This document shows positions 16,362 through 25,184 of a DNA stretch of 60,117 nucleotides, piece by piece. Source of the DNA: Clostridia bacterium (GTDB lineage Bacteria > Bacillota > Clostridia > Oscillospirales > Oscillospiraceae). The notes under the pieces were generated by a model that ran no database searches, was not told the origin of the DNA, and saw only the letters and a program-made list of their open reading frames with translations. The position numbers and the translations under genes are program-made. The DNA lies in assembly GCA_009929315.1 (NCBI GenBank), contig SAAS01000010.1, positions 1 through 60,117 on the forward strand. The letters run 5' to 3'. Position 1 is the stretch's first letter. The number at the start of each line of letters is the position of its first letter.

Positions 16362-17102
16362 TCAGCTTATCGGGTGCAGGCGTGAAAAGTCAATGTATGC
16401 GTAATCCGCGCGCCATGTGGCGTAAATGCTGTTTCCCGCTGCGTCCTCGGGGCTAACAACAAGCTCAAGCGAATGGGTACCCTTATAGCCCCAGTTGCCT
16501 CCGATATTGTAAAGCTTCGAGGCATCCCAGCCGAGGAATATCAGCAGAGCTCTGGTCATTCCCGCATAGCCGCCGCCGCCGCACATGAGGAAAATCGCTT
16601 TGTTCTTCGGGAAAAGCTCCTCCAGAATCATCATTGATTCCTCATAATTGGGGTCTGCTGTTGCGATTGTCCCGTCCTCATTCCATGTCAGTCTGAAAAG
16701 ACATTCTCCGGAATAGGCGTTGCCCACAGGAATGGGGGGCAGTGTCGCTATGTACGGATAGGGCACAACCTTAAAGCCCTCTATCGTTCTGGTCAAATCC
16801 GCCTCGCCGCCGATATCTCCAAACTGTGCCGGATCAAAAAGCATGCGCATATCGCGGTAGACCACGTCATCCCTATTGAGCCAATTGTCAATTGTTTCAA
16901 TATTGATATTCTTGTCAACGCCAAACTCGTTGTTGATGTCCGGCTCGCCCGCGGGCAGCGGAGTCGGCGTAGGTGCCGCGGCTTCTGAAGAGGGTACGGG
17001 GCTTGTTTCCGCTGAGGGCGAAGAGTTCACCGCCTCTGTTCCGCAGGCGGTAAAAAGAGCGAGCAGCAACACAAGGCTGAGAAAGACAGCGAGCTTTTTC
17101 AT
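16362..17102 (-). CDS. Rhodanese-like lipoprotein
   Basis: A 246-residue lipoprotein with signal peptide and lipobox FTAC, then a Ser/Pro/Thr-rich linker (residues 25-55). The C-terminal half is rhodanese-like: DMRMLFD early, then the active-site loop CGGGGYAGMTRA with a single cysteine, followed by LIFLGWDASKLYNIGG as in the helix after a rhodanese loop. Rhodaneses move sulfane sulfur, and extracytoplasmic ones occur in sulfur and molybdoenzyme contexts. It sits between the two-domain SUOX-fold lipoprotein and the FMN-binding-like lipoprotein, so all three are exported to the same cell face. The substrate is unknown. Confidence 0.72.
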   Translation of the reverse strand: MKKLAVFLSLVLLLALFTACGTEAVNSSPSAETSPVPSSEAAAPTPTPLPAGEPDINNEFGVDKNINIETIDNWLNRDDVVYRDMRMLFDPAQFGDIGGEADLTRTIEGFKVVPYPYIATLPPIPVGNAYSGECLFRLTWNEDGTIATADPNYEESMMILEELFPKNKAIFLMCGGGGYAGMTRALLIFLGWDASKLYNIGGNWGYKGTHSLELVVSPEDAAGNSIYATWRADYAYIDFSRLHPIS

Positions 17103-17165
17103 TTTTCATAACTCCTTAAAAAACCGTTTATGACAGCTAATACCTACTGATGTGCTAGTATATAC

Positions 17166-18137
17166 TTATTTCGCGGTAATTTCAACCACAAGCTTGCAAA
17201 AGCTCTTGGCGGAGGTTTCGCTGCAGGGAGCTACCCAGATTGTTCCGTCTTCGCCGACTTCCTTGTCCTTTTCAATTGCGACAAGCGTATACTCGCTGTC
17301 GATAAGCTCCGCTGCAAGCTCGGATTCATATCCATCGTTTGCTTTCACGGTTACGGACGCGGCAGACGAAATTCCGCAGGCCTTGAGCACGTCGCTGAGC
17401 TTATATCCGGTGTAGGTGGATTCTGAAAGCGCGCCGCTTTTGTCCTCAACCACAACCGTAATTTTGTAAATTGAAAGTCCCTTGAGGGTATCGTTTGTAA
17501 CGGCGGTTCCGTTAACTAAAAAGCTAAACGGCGCAAACTCGACTTTGTCGGTCCTGTCCTGAATTTCAGGCAGCTCTCCCGTTAAGGCAAGCTCGCTTCC
17601 CTCTTCCGTCTCGGGAGCGGCGCTGATTTCGGGGGCGCTCTGGGTGGTATTTACAAGAATGGAGACGCAGCCCTTGAGGTAATCTCCTGATGTAGCGGAG
17701 GAGCAGGGTGCCATCCACGGCGAAGAGGCAAAGGGCTCACCATCCCGTGTCATTGCAAGCAGTGTTGTGTCGCTGAGAACCTTGTCGCCCGTCAGGGTAA
17801 TCGCATAACCGTCGTCAGCGGTGGCTTCGAGCCATACGTATGCTTCGGTAAGTCCAGCGGCGGCAAGAATGTCCTTCATCTTAAAACCGACATAGGTGGT
17901 GGTCGACTCGGTGCCGGCGCTGTTAGTACTGGTTGCCTGCACGGAATACATGGGATAGGCAGCCATCGCGGCCCCATCAACCTTAACGCCGTTAACGGTA
18001 ACGGAGAAAGCCGGGATTGTTACGCCCTTAACTTCTTGGGCAACGGGGCCTGAGGCTTCGTCTGCCGCCTTATTTCCGCACGCGGCAAAACTGAGAATAA
18101 GCATGAGTGCAAGTACAAGAGAAATTGTCTTTTTCAT
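17166..18137 (-). CDS. Lipoprotein with two sulfite-oxidase-fold (SUOX-like) repeats
   Basis: A 323-residue lipoprotein: signal peptide, lipobox FAAC, then two copies of a domain resembling the oxidoreductase molybdopterin-binding fold. Repeat marks are YVGFKMKDILAAAGL with ATADDGYAI in the first copy, and YTGYKLSDVLKACGI with VKANDGYESEL in the second. Both copies then have WMAPCSS or WVAPCSE, each with a cysteine. I see no Tat motif. The ATG at 18137 follows GGAAAGG. It is a smaller relative of the five-repeat protein that opens the operon, and could bind a pterin, a metal oxyanion or another ligand; none can be proved from sequence. Confidence 0.72.
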   Translation of the reverse strand: MKKTISLVLALMLILSFAACGNKAADEASGPVAQEVKGVTIPAFSVTVNGVKVDGAAMAAYPMYSVQATSTNSAGTESTTTYVGFKMKDILAAAGLTEAYVWLEATADDGYAITLTGDKVLSDTTLLAMTRDGEPFASSPWMAPCSSATSGDYLKGCVSILVNTTQSAPEISAAPETEEGSELALTGELPEIQDRTDKVEFAPFSFLVNGTAVTNDTLKGLSIYKITVVVEDKSGALSESTYTGYKLSDVLKACGISSAASVTVKANDGYESELAAELIDSEYTLVAIEKDKEVGEDGTIWVAPCSETSAKSFCKLVVEITAK

Positions 18138-18190
18138 GTTGGTTTCCTTTCCTTCTTTCAATTATAAAAATCCTCTCTCGAGGAATTTTT

Positions 18191-18976
18191 CTATAAGTTT
18201 GGGTACACGCAGACTTTGCGTCCAAATTCCTCAATGTATTTCAGTTTTAAGTCGGAACCGTATACCTCCTTCAGCACACTCTCGGTGATAAGCTCCTCGG
18301 TCTTTCCCGAAACGAGCCTCCCCTGCCTGTCAAGAACCGCGGCGCTTCCGCCGAGGAGCATTGCGTGGTCGGGGTTATGCGTGGTGAAGACAACGGCAAA
18401 GCCCTTCTCTGAAAGCTCTTTAATTATCCGCAGCACCCGAAGCTGATTTCCGAAGTCGAGATGCGCCGTCGGCTCGTCAAAGAGGACTATCTGAGGCCGA
18501 GAAACAATGGCGCGAGCGATAGTCGCAAGTTGCCGCTCTCCTCCGGAAATTTCTGTGTAGGGTCGATCAGCAAGCTGCTCGAGCCCCATTTCCGATAGGG
18601 CATTCTCGGTTAGGGCACGCTCACTTTTGCCCGGGTGGGAAAACAGACCGATGCGCGAGGCGCAGCCCATCTGTACAAAGTCAAAAACTGTGTGACCGAA
18701 AGTCGGTATGTGAGTTTGCGGGACGTACCCGACAAGCGCCGAAATCTCTCTTTCTGACATATCTCCCAGCTTTTTACCCGACAGAAGTATCTGTCCGCCC
18801 TGCGGTTTCATAAGGCGCAGCATACAGCCGAGCAGAGTAGATTTTCCCGCGCCGTTGCGTCCGAGAACGGAGAGTACCTCACCCTCGGCAATGCTTAGAT
18901 TCACGCCGTCGAGCACAAGCCGAGACAGCGCAGTATAGGAGAAGGACAAATCCTGAATATCGTAGATAATACTCAT
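18191..18976 (-). CDS. ABC transporter ATP-binding protein, FecE/BtuD type
   Basis: A 261-residue ATPase with Walker A GRNGAGKST, Q-loop YVPQTHI, signature ISGGERQLATIARA, Walker B VLFDEPTAHLD and H-loop TTHN. It belongs to the class that drives type II importers for iron-siderophore, cobalamin, haem or molybdate/tungstate. The start overlaps the permease stop (ATGA), with AAAGGAGGA upstream. The substrate cannot be told from this subunit. Confidence 0.93.
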   Translation of the reverse strand: MSIIYDIQDLSFSYTALSRLVLDGVNLSIAEGEVLSVLGRNGAGKSTLLGCMLRLMKPQGGQILLSGKKLGDMSEREISALVGYVPQTHIPTFGHTVFDFVQMGCASRIGLFSHPGKSERALTENALSEMGLEQLADRPYTEISGGERQLATIARAIVSRPQIVLFDEPTAHLDFGNQLRVLRIIKELSEKGFAVVFTTHNPDHAMLLGGSAAVLDRQGRLVSGKTEELITESVLKEVYGSDLKLKYIEEFGRKVCVYPNL

Positions 18977-20007
18977 GTGAGCGTCCTCCTTTGGCGGAAG
19001 AGCAAAAAGCAGTAAAACGGCGCGCCTATTATTCCTGTCAGTATGCTCACGGGCATTTCCTCAACACCTATAGTCCGCGTCAAGGTATCCACAAGAAGCA
19101 TAAAAAGTCCCCCCAAAAGACCGCTGAGCGGTATAAGCCGCCGATTTGAAGGTCCGGTAAGCATTCTGCCGAAATGCGGAATAATAAGCCCCACCCAGCC
19201 TATTGTTCCGGCAATGCAGACGGAACCCGCTGTCAGAAGAGTTGCACAGATAATAATAATTCCGCGGATGAGCCTTACATTCGCGCCGAGTGCCTGTGCC
19301 TCTCGCTCACCAAGCGAGAGCACGTCTATCCACCAGGACATGAGCACTATAACAACGGCGGGCACGGCGATAACTGCAAGCACAACCAGCAGTTCCGAGA
19401 GCTTTATGTAGGAAAAGCTGCCCATGGTCCAATAGGTTATTGAGGCAAGCTGTGTGTCGGGATCTGCCAAGTATTTGATAAAGCCGAAAACCGAGGACAG
19501 CGCGGAGCCGACAATAATACCCGAAAGCACCAGCACAAGGTTTGAGCGGTTTCGGATAAGCGACGGGATTGCCAGCGTAAGCGCAACTGCGATAAGTCCG
19601 CCGAAAAAGGCAAACAGCGAAATATAGACCGTTGTGAGTGACATAAGAATCGCCGCAGCCGCGCCGATACAGGCTCCGCTCGAAACCCCCAGAAATTCGG
19701 GTGATACAAGCGGATTTTTGAAAATCCCCTGATAAGCCGCGCCCGACATTGCTAGCGCCCCGCCGACAATTACCGAAGCGAGAATCCGCGGAACCCTAAG
19801 TCCCATCACAACATTCTGCGTCATCTCGGGCAGCTCTGACGGCAGTCCCACAATCCGTTTCCAGAGTATGCTCACGCTCTCCCAAGGCGAAACGGAGTAT
19901 TTCCCGACGCATAACGCCATAACAATGCCGCATAGCAAAACAGCAAAAACGGCAAGGTCGAGAAGAACAATATTCGGCTTATTTAATCTTATGGCTCTCT
20001 TTTCCAA
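18973..20007 (-). CDS. ABC transporter permease, FecCD/BtuC family
   Basis: A 344-residue permease with about ten hydrophobic segments and family marks RVPRILASVIVGGALAMSGA and GTIGWVGLIIPHFGRML. The start is TTG at 20007, two bases after the binding-protein stop, with GGAGAA a few bases upstream. Family substrates are metal chelates, cobalamin and, in the MolBCA subgroup, molybdate and tungstate. Placement in an operon with SUOX-fold proteins and a Moco/Tuco-like leader favours a molybdenum or tungsten species; this is inference. Confidence 0.93.
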   Translation of the reverse strand: MEKRAIRLNKPNIVLLDLAVFAVLLCGIVMALCVGKYSVSPWESVSILWKRIVGLPSELPEMTQNVVMGLRVPRILASVIVGGALAMSGAAYQGIFKNPLVSPEFLGVSSGACIGAAAAILMSLTTVYISLFAFFGGLIAVALTLAIPSLIRNRSNLVLVLSGIIVGSALSSVFGFIKYLADPDTQLASITYWTMGSFSYIKLSELLVVLAVIAVPAVVIVLMSWWIDVLSLGEREAQALGANVRLIRGIIIICATLLTAGSVCIAGTIGWVGLIIPHFGRMLTGPSNRRLIPLSGLLGGLFMLLVDTLTRTIGVEEMPVSILTGIIGAPFYCFLLFRQRRTLT

Positions 20008-20009
20008 AG

Positions 20010-21044
20010 TCAGTTCTCCAAGTCATAGCCCAGATATTCGGGGCTAAAGGTTTTTCCGAACATGAAGCTGTAATATTCGTCAATCTGTGTCTGAAGCTCC
20101 TCGGCTGAAAAATAGTCCGGATACATTTGCCGCAGCATATACATAGTGCCGAGAACGCAGCTGATACCGGGCATGTCCCAGGCGTCGTATTTTGCGGGAA
20201 TTTGATAAACATTTCGGTTTTTCACGGCATTTACAGCCGACCACGCGGAGTCTTCATACAGCCCCTTAACGGTGTAATCAAGAGATGTTGAGCCCGTGCA
20301 AAACAAATAATCGGGATTCCATTCAAAAATAGTTTCAACACCTGCATCTGTCCAGTTGTGGTCAGCCTCAAGGTCGTCCGCAACACAACTGCCTCCGGCC
20401 TTTTCTATCATCCATGATTGGAGCATGTCGCCCCCGGCAACACGTCCAAGCTCACCGCCCATAACCAGTGCCCGAACCCGCTCATTTTCGGGTATGGTTT
20501 CAACAATTGAAGCGATGTAGGCAAACTTTTCGTCCATCCACGCGCAGACCTCATTTGCTCTCTCCTCCGCGCCGAAATACCTTCCCATCAAATTGAGCGT
20601 GCTTTTTATGTCGTCGAGATTTTCAACTGTAATGCAAAGCACATCGATATCGAGCGCCGAAGCAGCCTCCACGGTTTTCGGGTCGTTTGAGCGGTGGATG
20701 AGCACAACGGGCGAAAGGCGCGCCAAAGCCTCGAGGTCAACCACTCCGCGCCCGACGGTTCCCGCATTTTTCAGTCCTTCAACATTATCCGTCCAGAACC
20801 TCGACTTGACGTTTATCGCTTTAACCCTGTCCGAAAGTCCAAGCGCAACTATAAAGGGTACGGAAACGGCGTAAACCGAGGCAATGGCCGTGTCCTCCCT
20901 GTTTTCGGGAATGGCGAGCAGCGCTCCCGAGCCGTCCGTAACAGTGTTGACTCCCGAAGCGTTATTGGGTTTCGATTCTGCGCCGCAGCCGAAAAGAGAT
21001 AAAATAAGCGCAAGGGCGAGAAACAGTAAAACCGCTTTTTTCAT
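20010..21044 (-). CDS. ABC importer substrate-binding lipoprotein (type III)
   Basis: A 344-residue binding protein of the iron-siderophore/cobalamin family: signal peptide with lipobox LFGC, then two lobes joined by a long helix (APVVLIHRSNDPKTVEA region). VYAVSVPFIVALGLSDRVKAI opens the first lobe; GGELGRVAGGDMLQSWMIEKAGG and WNPDYLFCTGS mark the second. It lies 12 bases after the five-repeat SUOX-fold protein and 2 bases before the permease. The family does not fix the ligand; molybdate/tungstate, a metal-pterin or a corrinoid remain possible. No B12-type leader is present. Confidence 0.9.
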   Translation of the reverse strand: MKKAVLLFLALALILSLFGCGAESKPNNASGVNTVTDGSGALLAIPENREDTAIASVYAVSVPFIVALGLSDRVKAINVKSRFWTDNVEGLKNAGTVGRGVVDLEALARLSPVVLIHRSNDPKTVEAASALDIDVLCITVENLDDIKSTLNLMGRYFGAEERANEVCAWMDEKFAYIASIVETIPENERVRALVMGGELGRVAGGDMLQSWMIEKAGGSCVADDLEADHNWTDAGVETIFEWNPDYLFCTGSTSLDYTVKGLYEDSAWSAVNAVKNRNVYQIPAKYDAWDMPGISCVLGTMYMLRQMYPDYFSAEELQTQIDEYYSFMFGKTFSPEYLGYDLEN

Positions 21045-21056
21045 TTTTTCTCTCCC

Positions 21057-24000
21057 CTATTTTTCGGTATCGAAAATGCTGTTATCGACTGATATGTTTA
21101 TCTTGCCTGATCCCGGAACCGTGACCACAAGCTTAGTAACATATTTCACCGAGGCGCCCTGATTGGTTTCTGCTATAACGCGCAGCGGTCCGCAGGAGTT
21201 CCCCGCAAGCCCCGTATAACCCTCATGCCCTTCGGAATCGACAAACGGATAGCCCTTCACCGCGTAAGCGAGTATCAGCGCCTTGCGATCGCCGTTCTCA
21301 TCCTCAACCCCGTTTTCAAGGCCATCCAGATAAAACACACTCAAAAGGTCATTTTTATAGCCGTCCGAGGCATAGACCGTGACAGAAACAGGATTGTCAA
21401 TACCCGTCACATCTCCCGCGATCAGCCGCACAAACTGCCAGATATTTATACCCTCGCACTCACCCATATCAAGGACGGAATAGGTATCGCGAACTCTGAT
21501 GCTGTCGAGTGCCTCAAGCTGCCCAAGAGTGAAAACCTGCGTCCACTCACTGTCGTCATTTTTAACGGTAAAGGTAAATTCATAGTCGAGAAATTCTGAA
21601 TACACGTCGCTCATGGCATGACCCCAGGTGTCAATATCGTTGGCTGAAACCTCAATGGCCGCAACATTTTTCACACAGAGTTCCGAGTTAACGGAGTTCT
21701 TTGCTTCCTGCGGCATTATGAGCATGAGAGCTCCCCCGTCATTTCCGTAGTCGGCCTTATAGCCGTCGGAGCTTGGGCTTTGTACCAAAGGCAACCCGTC
21801 CATAATATCGCCGCCCGCCTTGCTGCAGCCATAGGCAAGTATAGCGCCAAGCCCCGTCTGGCTCGGATTAAGGTAATTCGAAAAGTTCTGTTTTTTAAGC
21901 TGAGAGAGCGAGAAACGCACGCTTGTTCCGTCCTCCGCGTAAACGGTGACGTCGCCCGCGTTATTTTTTAAGCCTATTTCGGCAAAAAGCTCATATACCG
22001 AGACACCGCGATACCGAGCCTCGGTATGCTCGCCGTCCTGTCCGAGTATGCTGTAATCCCTTGTTATGGCGCTTGTCTGCATTCCCTCAAGTTCGGAAAC
22101 GGTGAAGCTTCTCTCGGAATTAAGCCCCTCGCCGTAAAAGCGGACGGTCTTGCTTTTTAGTTCGGAATAAGGCGCGGAGCTGTGGGCATAGGCGTCGGGC
22201 ACCAGATTTACCATGATACTCTTGACATTCATTACGGACAGGGCTTTGCAAACCTCCGCATCGGAGCTTGGTATGATTACGGCGAGAGGTCCCCCGTCAT
22301 TGTCAACGGTGTAGAATTTCGGGTCAGTATCAAGGAGCGGCGACAGCTCGTACTGCGCCGTATAACCGCCGCTTTCCGCGGTTTCCACCATCGGCGAACC
22401 GTTTTTCGAGAAAGCCAGAAGCGAAGTAAGGCCGCTTCGTTCAAGGCTCGTGTTGTAACCCTCGGCGAAAAGTTCCGACATTGTTACCGTGAGCTCTTTT
22501 GTCCCGTCAGAAAAAGTAACGGTGCCGTTAGTCCCGGGCAGCCCCAATTCTTCCATCAGAAGATACTCAAGCTCAACACCCTCGTAAACGGAGTTTTCCG
22601 TCCCACTGTTTTCCCTTACTTCATAGCTGTCCTTAACTCTCGCCGCTTTGGCGGCATTTGCTTCGACATCCCCGCCGTAGATAATATCCTCTATCTCCCC
22701 CACCGTCATTTTGCGCTCAACGAGGGTTTTACCGTTCTCGTCATAGACAAGAATCGAAAGCTCGTCCTCTGTCAGAGCGTTTTGAGAGGCGTCATCCGTG
22801 TATTTATGGGTGTTGTAATATAAGTTTTCGCCGACAATAACATCGCTTAAATACTGCACCTGATAGGAGCCGTTGGCGTGATTGTATTGATTTTTGCCGA
22901 AAACCACTCGCATTGGGCCACCGTTGTTATTCAGTCCCGAAAGATAGCCCTCATCCGTTTTGCCGATTGTATAGGGGTAATTATTTACCCCATAGGCCAA
23001 AAGTACGGGATAGCCAAGCTTTACAAGATCTGCATTTGTGGGTTTATAGCTGCCGTCTCCCATGTCGGCTGCGTTCTTCTTATAAAAGCCGAAGGCCTCG
23101 GGATAAGAAAGTGTGTCCACCGAAAAGCTCTCCGCAGCCGGAACTCCGTCCGCCGCCAAAAAGCTTATAAGAGTTGTTCGGGATTTTGCCGTGCCCATCT
23201 CCTCGCTGCTCTCCATACCGAGATACATTAGAAGCTTGTATAGGTCCAGCCCCTCGTATTCGTTAACGTACCAGTAGGTAGTGTTGGCCAGACTGTAAAA
23301 ATCGGAATATCCGATGCCGCCCTGCGTGAGGCTGCCGTCTTTGTCATAGACCGCTAAGGCCTCCAGCTGCGCCACGGTGAAATCAAGCTCGCGCCCCAGT
23401 GCGTCACCACGGAACGTAATTATATAATCGGAAAGCTTGGAGGCGCCGTAGGCCTCGCCGCTCTCCTTTGTATGCTTAAATCCAGGCTCCGTACTCTCGC
23501 GTATATAAACGTAAGCAACATTTCCGAAACGCTTATAGTCCTTGTTGTCCCCGTATGTATTCAAATCGTAAACGAGCCGTAAACAGCCGTCGTCATTTTT
23601 AAGTTTCTTTACATATCCCAGCGAATGTTCTGATTCGTCCGCCGCGTCAAACACAAAGGGCGCGGCGAGCTTTCCGTCCGTTGTACCCTTGCCGTAAGCC
23701 AGAAGAATGGGGCGGCCGTCACTCGAGGCTGAGTTCACGTCCTCCAGCGTAAAGCTGGCTATGGTTTCGCGGTTGCAATCCTTAAGGTCAACTATATAGG
23801 CCTTATCTGTCAGGATTATGCCGTTATCTCCGTCTGCCATGTCTTTGAGCAAATATGCAAGGTCAATACCTTCGTATATGTATTTGCCGCTCTTGTCGGA
23901 ATACACTCCGCGTGAAAGCCCCTCGGTTCTGTTTTCCAGCTCGCGCACGGAAAGGGGTATACTCGAAACAACACCGGGTCCTTCAACGGTAAGTGTTGCA

Positions 24001-24185
24001 CTTGTTATGGCATCCACATTGTAGGGCAAAACGTCATCCTCAGAGAGCCCTCCGTTGTTAATGTGTTTATAAACACTTGCAGCGTAATCCACGCCCGAAA
24101 AGTCAATTTCTGTCTTTTCGCCGCAGCCTGCAATTAGCGCAAGCACCAGAGCGAGCATAACCATTAACACAGCATTTCTTTTCAC
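21057..24185 (-). CDS. Giant lipoprotein with five SUOX-like repeats
   Basis: A 1042-residue exported lipoprotein (lipobox LIAGC, Cys near residue 21). DAITSATLTVEGPG (residues 58-71) recalls the flavinylation motif DxxSGATxT but with Ser for Gly. Then come five repeats of about 190 residues, each with a Y/CxG(I/L/V) core and a GGP/CGP-type end: YEGIDLAYLL, YEGLDLYKLLMYLG, YEGVELEYLLMEELG, YRGVSVYELFAEIG and CEGINIWQFVRLIAG, paired with ends such as GGPMRVVFG and GGPLAVIIP. The fold resembles the molybdopterin-binding domain of sulfite oxidases. I chose GTG at 24185 because GGGGG precedes it; an ATG at 24203 has no ribosome binding site. It is the first gene after the leader. Confidence 0.72.
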   Translation of the reverse strand: MKRNAVLMVMLALVLALIAGCGEKTEIDFSGVDYAASVYKHINNGGLSEDDVLPYNVDAITSATLTVEGPGVVSSIPLSVRELENRTEGLSRGVYSDKSGKYIYEGIDLAYLLKDMADGDNGIILTDKAYIVDLKDCNRETIASFTLEDVNSASSDGRPILLAYGKGTTDGKLAAPFVFDAADESEHSLGYVKKLKNDDGCLRLVYDLNTYGDNKDYKRFGNVAYVYIRESTEPGFKHTKESGEAYGASKLSDYIITFRGDALGRELDFTVAQLEALAVYDKDGSLTQGGIGYSDFYSLANTTYWYVNEYEGLDLYKLLMYLGMESSEEMGTAKSRTTLISFLAADGVPAAESFSVDTLSYPEAFGFYKKNAADMGDGSYKPTNADLVKLGYPVLLAYGVNNYPYTIGKTDEGYLSGLNNNGGPMRVVFGKNQYNHANGSYQVQYLSDVIVGENLYYNTHKYTDDASQNALTEDELSILVYDENGKTLVERKMTVGEIEDIIYGGDVEANAAKAARVKDSYEVRENSGTENSVYEGVELEYLLMEELGLPGTNGTVTFSDGTKELTVTMSELFAEGYNTSLERSGLTSLLAFSKNGSPMVETAESGGYTAQYELSPLLDTDPKFYTVDNDGGPLAVIIPSSDAEVCKALSVMNVKSIMVNLVPDAYAHSSAPYSELKSKTVRFYGEGLNSERSFTVSELEGMQTSAITRDYSILGQDGEHTEARYRGVSVYELFAEIGLKNNAGDVTVYAEDGTSVRFSLSQLKKQNFSNYLNPSQTGLGAILAYGCSKAGGDIMDGLPLVQSPSSDGYKADYGNDGGALMLIMPQEAKNSVNSELCVKNVAAIEVSANDIDTWGHAMSDVYSEFLDYEFTFTVKNDDSEWTQVFTLGQLEALDSIRVRDTYSVLDMGECEGINIWQFVRLIAGDVTGIDNPVSVTVYASDGYKNDLLSVFYLDGLENGVEDENGDRKALILAYAVKGYPFVDSEGHEGYTGLAGNSCGPLRVIAETNQGASVKYVTKLVVTVPGSGKINISVDNSIFDTEK

Positions 24186-24210
24186 ACTTAGACCCCCGCA
24201 CATAAAATCC

Positions 24211-24243
24211 GAAAAAAATAACGGTCAGTGAAAGACTGACCGT
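24211..24243 (-). terminator. Intrinsic terminator closing the leader of the SUOX/ABC operon
   Basis: A 9-bp perfect stem ACGGTCAGT/ACTGACCGT (24243-24235 / 24229-24221) with a 5-base loop, followed on the minus strand by TATTTTTTT. It ends about 25 bases before the first gene, where an attenuator is expected. It could also end read-through from the MoeB-like gene. Confidence 0.88.
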
Positions 24244-24340
24244 CAAGGCCCAGGTATTCCCTGCGCCTATGTTGGTTCATTCTTTCCGCAATGTGAGGCA
24301 ATGCTGTTTCCGGCATTACCCTATCGTTTGAGTTTCATGG
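24244..24340 (-). promoter_or_regulatory. Candidate Moco/Tuco-type riboswitch leader
   Basis: The minus-strand RNA has a hairpin GGTAATGC/GCATTGCC (24320-24313 / 24304-24297) capped by a CGGAAACA loop, then conserved-looking GCCTCACATTGCGGAAAG, then a second hairpin with GCGCAGGGAATACC (24268-24246). These blocks (CCGGAAAC, GCCTC, GGAAAG, GCAGGGAATACC) match what I remember of the Moco RNA family, and a terminator follows directly. Downstream genes encode molybdopterin-fold proteins. I worked from memory, so a covariance-model search is needed. Confidence 0.6.
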
Positions 24341-24439
24341 TTTCCTTTAGAAAAAACAAATCGAATGAATTTCAGTATTAAGTTTTAAACGCTGTGTCTT
24401 CGAGTGCTGAGCAGCTCTCAGGTCAATACGGAGCCGAAT

Positions 24440-25159
24440 TTACGTTTTGAGTTTGCCGCATACGGGACATTTCGGATCGCGGCGGAGAAGAATTTTCTCA
24501 AAGCTCATTTTTTCGCCGTCAAAGAAAAGAAGTTCCTCTTTCAACGAGTTCGGCTGACCTAAAACCAGAAGCAGCGCCGCCTGCGCCATCAACGACGAAA
24601 TTGTGCTGACCACGGGTGCAAAGGAATTTGCCGCTGTTTGTTTTTGATTCTCGCCTAAAAGACAGCTTAAGCAGGCGGTTTTGCCCGGCTCAATAAGCTG
24701 AATGCTGCCGTACATGCCGCTGACTCCCCCGTTAATAAGCGGTTTCCTGCCTTTTACACAGGCGCGGTTGAGTACATAGCGGGTGTCCATATTATCCACC
24801 GCGGAAATAACAAGGTCATAGGGTTCAATCAAGCTTTCCGCATTATCATCACTTACCTTGATTCGATGAGCGTTGAATTTAATAAACGGATTAAAGGCTT
24901 TAAGGCGCTCAAGGGCGGAATCCAGCTTGTCCGTGCCGATACCCTCAGTAGTGTGTAAAAACTGACGATTAAGGTTGCTTTCGGCAATCGTATCGAAATC
25001 CGCTATTCCGATAGTCCCCACGCCCGCCCCCGCGAGGCAGAAGAGCGCGGCTGAGCCGAGTCCTCCGGCACCCACAACAAGAATCGAAGCTTCACCAATC
25101 TTCCGCTGACCCTCATCGCCGATTTGTGGTATGTTTAACTGCCTTAAATATCTTTCCAC
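24440..25159 (-). CDS. MoeB/ThiF-family E1-like adenylyltransferase
   Basis: A 239-residue E1-like enzyme that adenylates the C-terminal Gly-Gly of a small sulfur carrier. It shows the nucleotide loop VVGAGGLGS, the DFDTIAESNLNRQ motif with catalytic Arg, the ISAVDNMDTR motif, and two zinc CxxC pairs (CLSC, CPVC). No C-terminal rhodanese domain is present. The start is GTG at 25159 with GGAGGAG upstream. It follows the TetR gene by 25 bases. The likely partner is the MoaD-like protein at 27330-27572 that ends in CCGG, so a role in pterin dithiolene formation for the AOR is favoured over thiamin synthesis. Confidence 0.88.
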   Translation of the reverse strand: MERYLRQLNIPQIGDEGQRKIGEASILVVGAGGLGSAALFCLAGAGVGTIGIADFDTIAESNLNRQFLHTTEGIGTDKLDSALERLKAFNPFIKFNAHRIKVSDDNAESLIEPYDLVISAVDNMDTRYVLNRACVKGRKPLINGGVSGMYGSIQLIEPGKTACLSCLLGENQKQTAANSFAPVVSTISSLMAQAALLLVLGQPNSLKEELLFFDGEKMSFEKILLRRDPKCPVCGKLKT

Positions 25160-25184
25160 GCCGAAGCTCCTCCTTCAAAATACT

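Noticed and set aside
22182..22823. 213-residue frame antisense to the five-repeat lipoprotein
   Set aside because: Shadow of a long real gene; low-complexity basic translation with no family match.
24244..24340. Cobalamin riboswitch in front of the FecCD-type importer operon
   Set aside because: No B12 box (GCCACTG) or related core is visible; the conserved blocks fit the Moco family better.
24408..24425. Hairpin-like GAGTGCTGAGCAGCTCTC after the MoeB-like gene
   Set aside because: Loop too small, arms mismatched and no T run, so it is not a convincing terminator.
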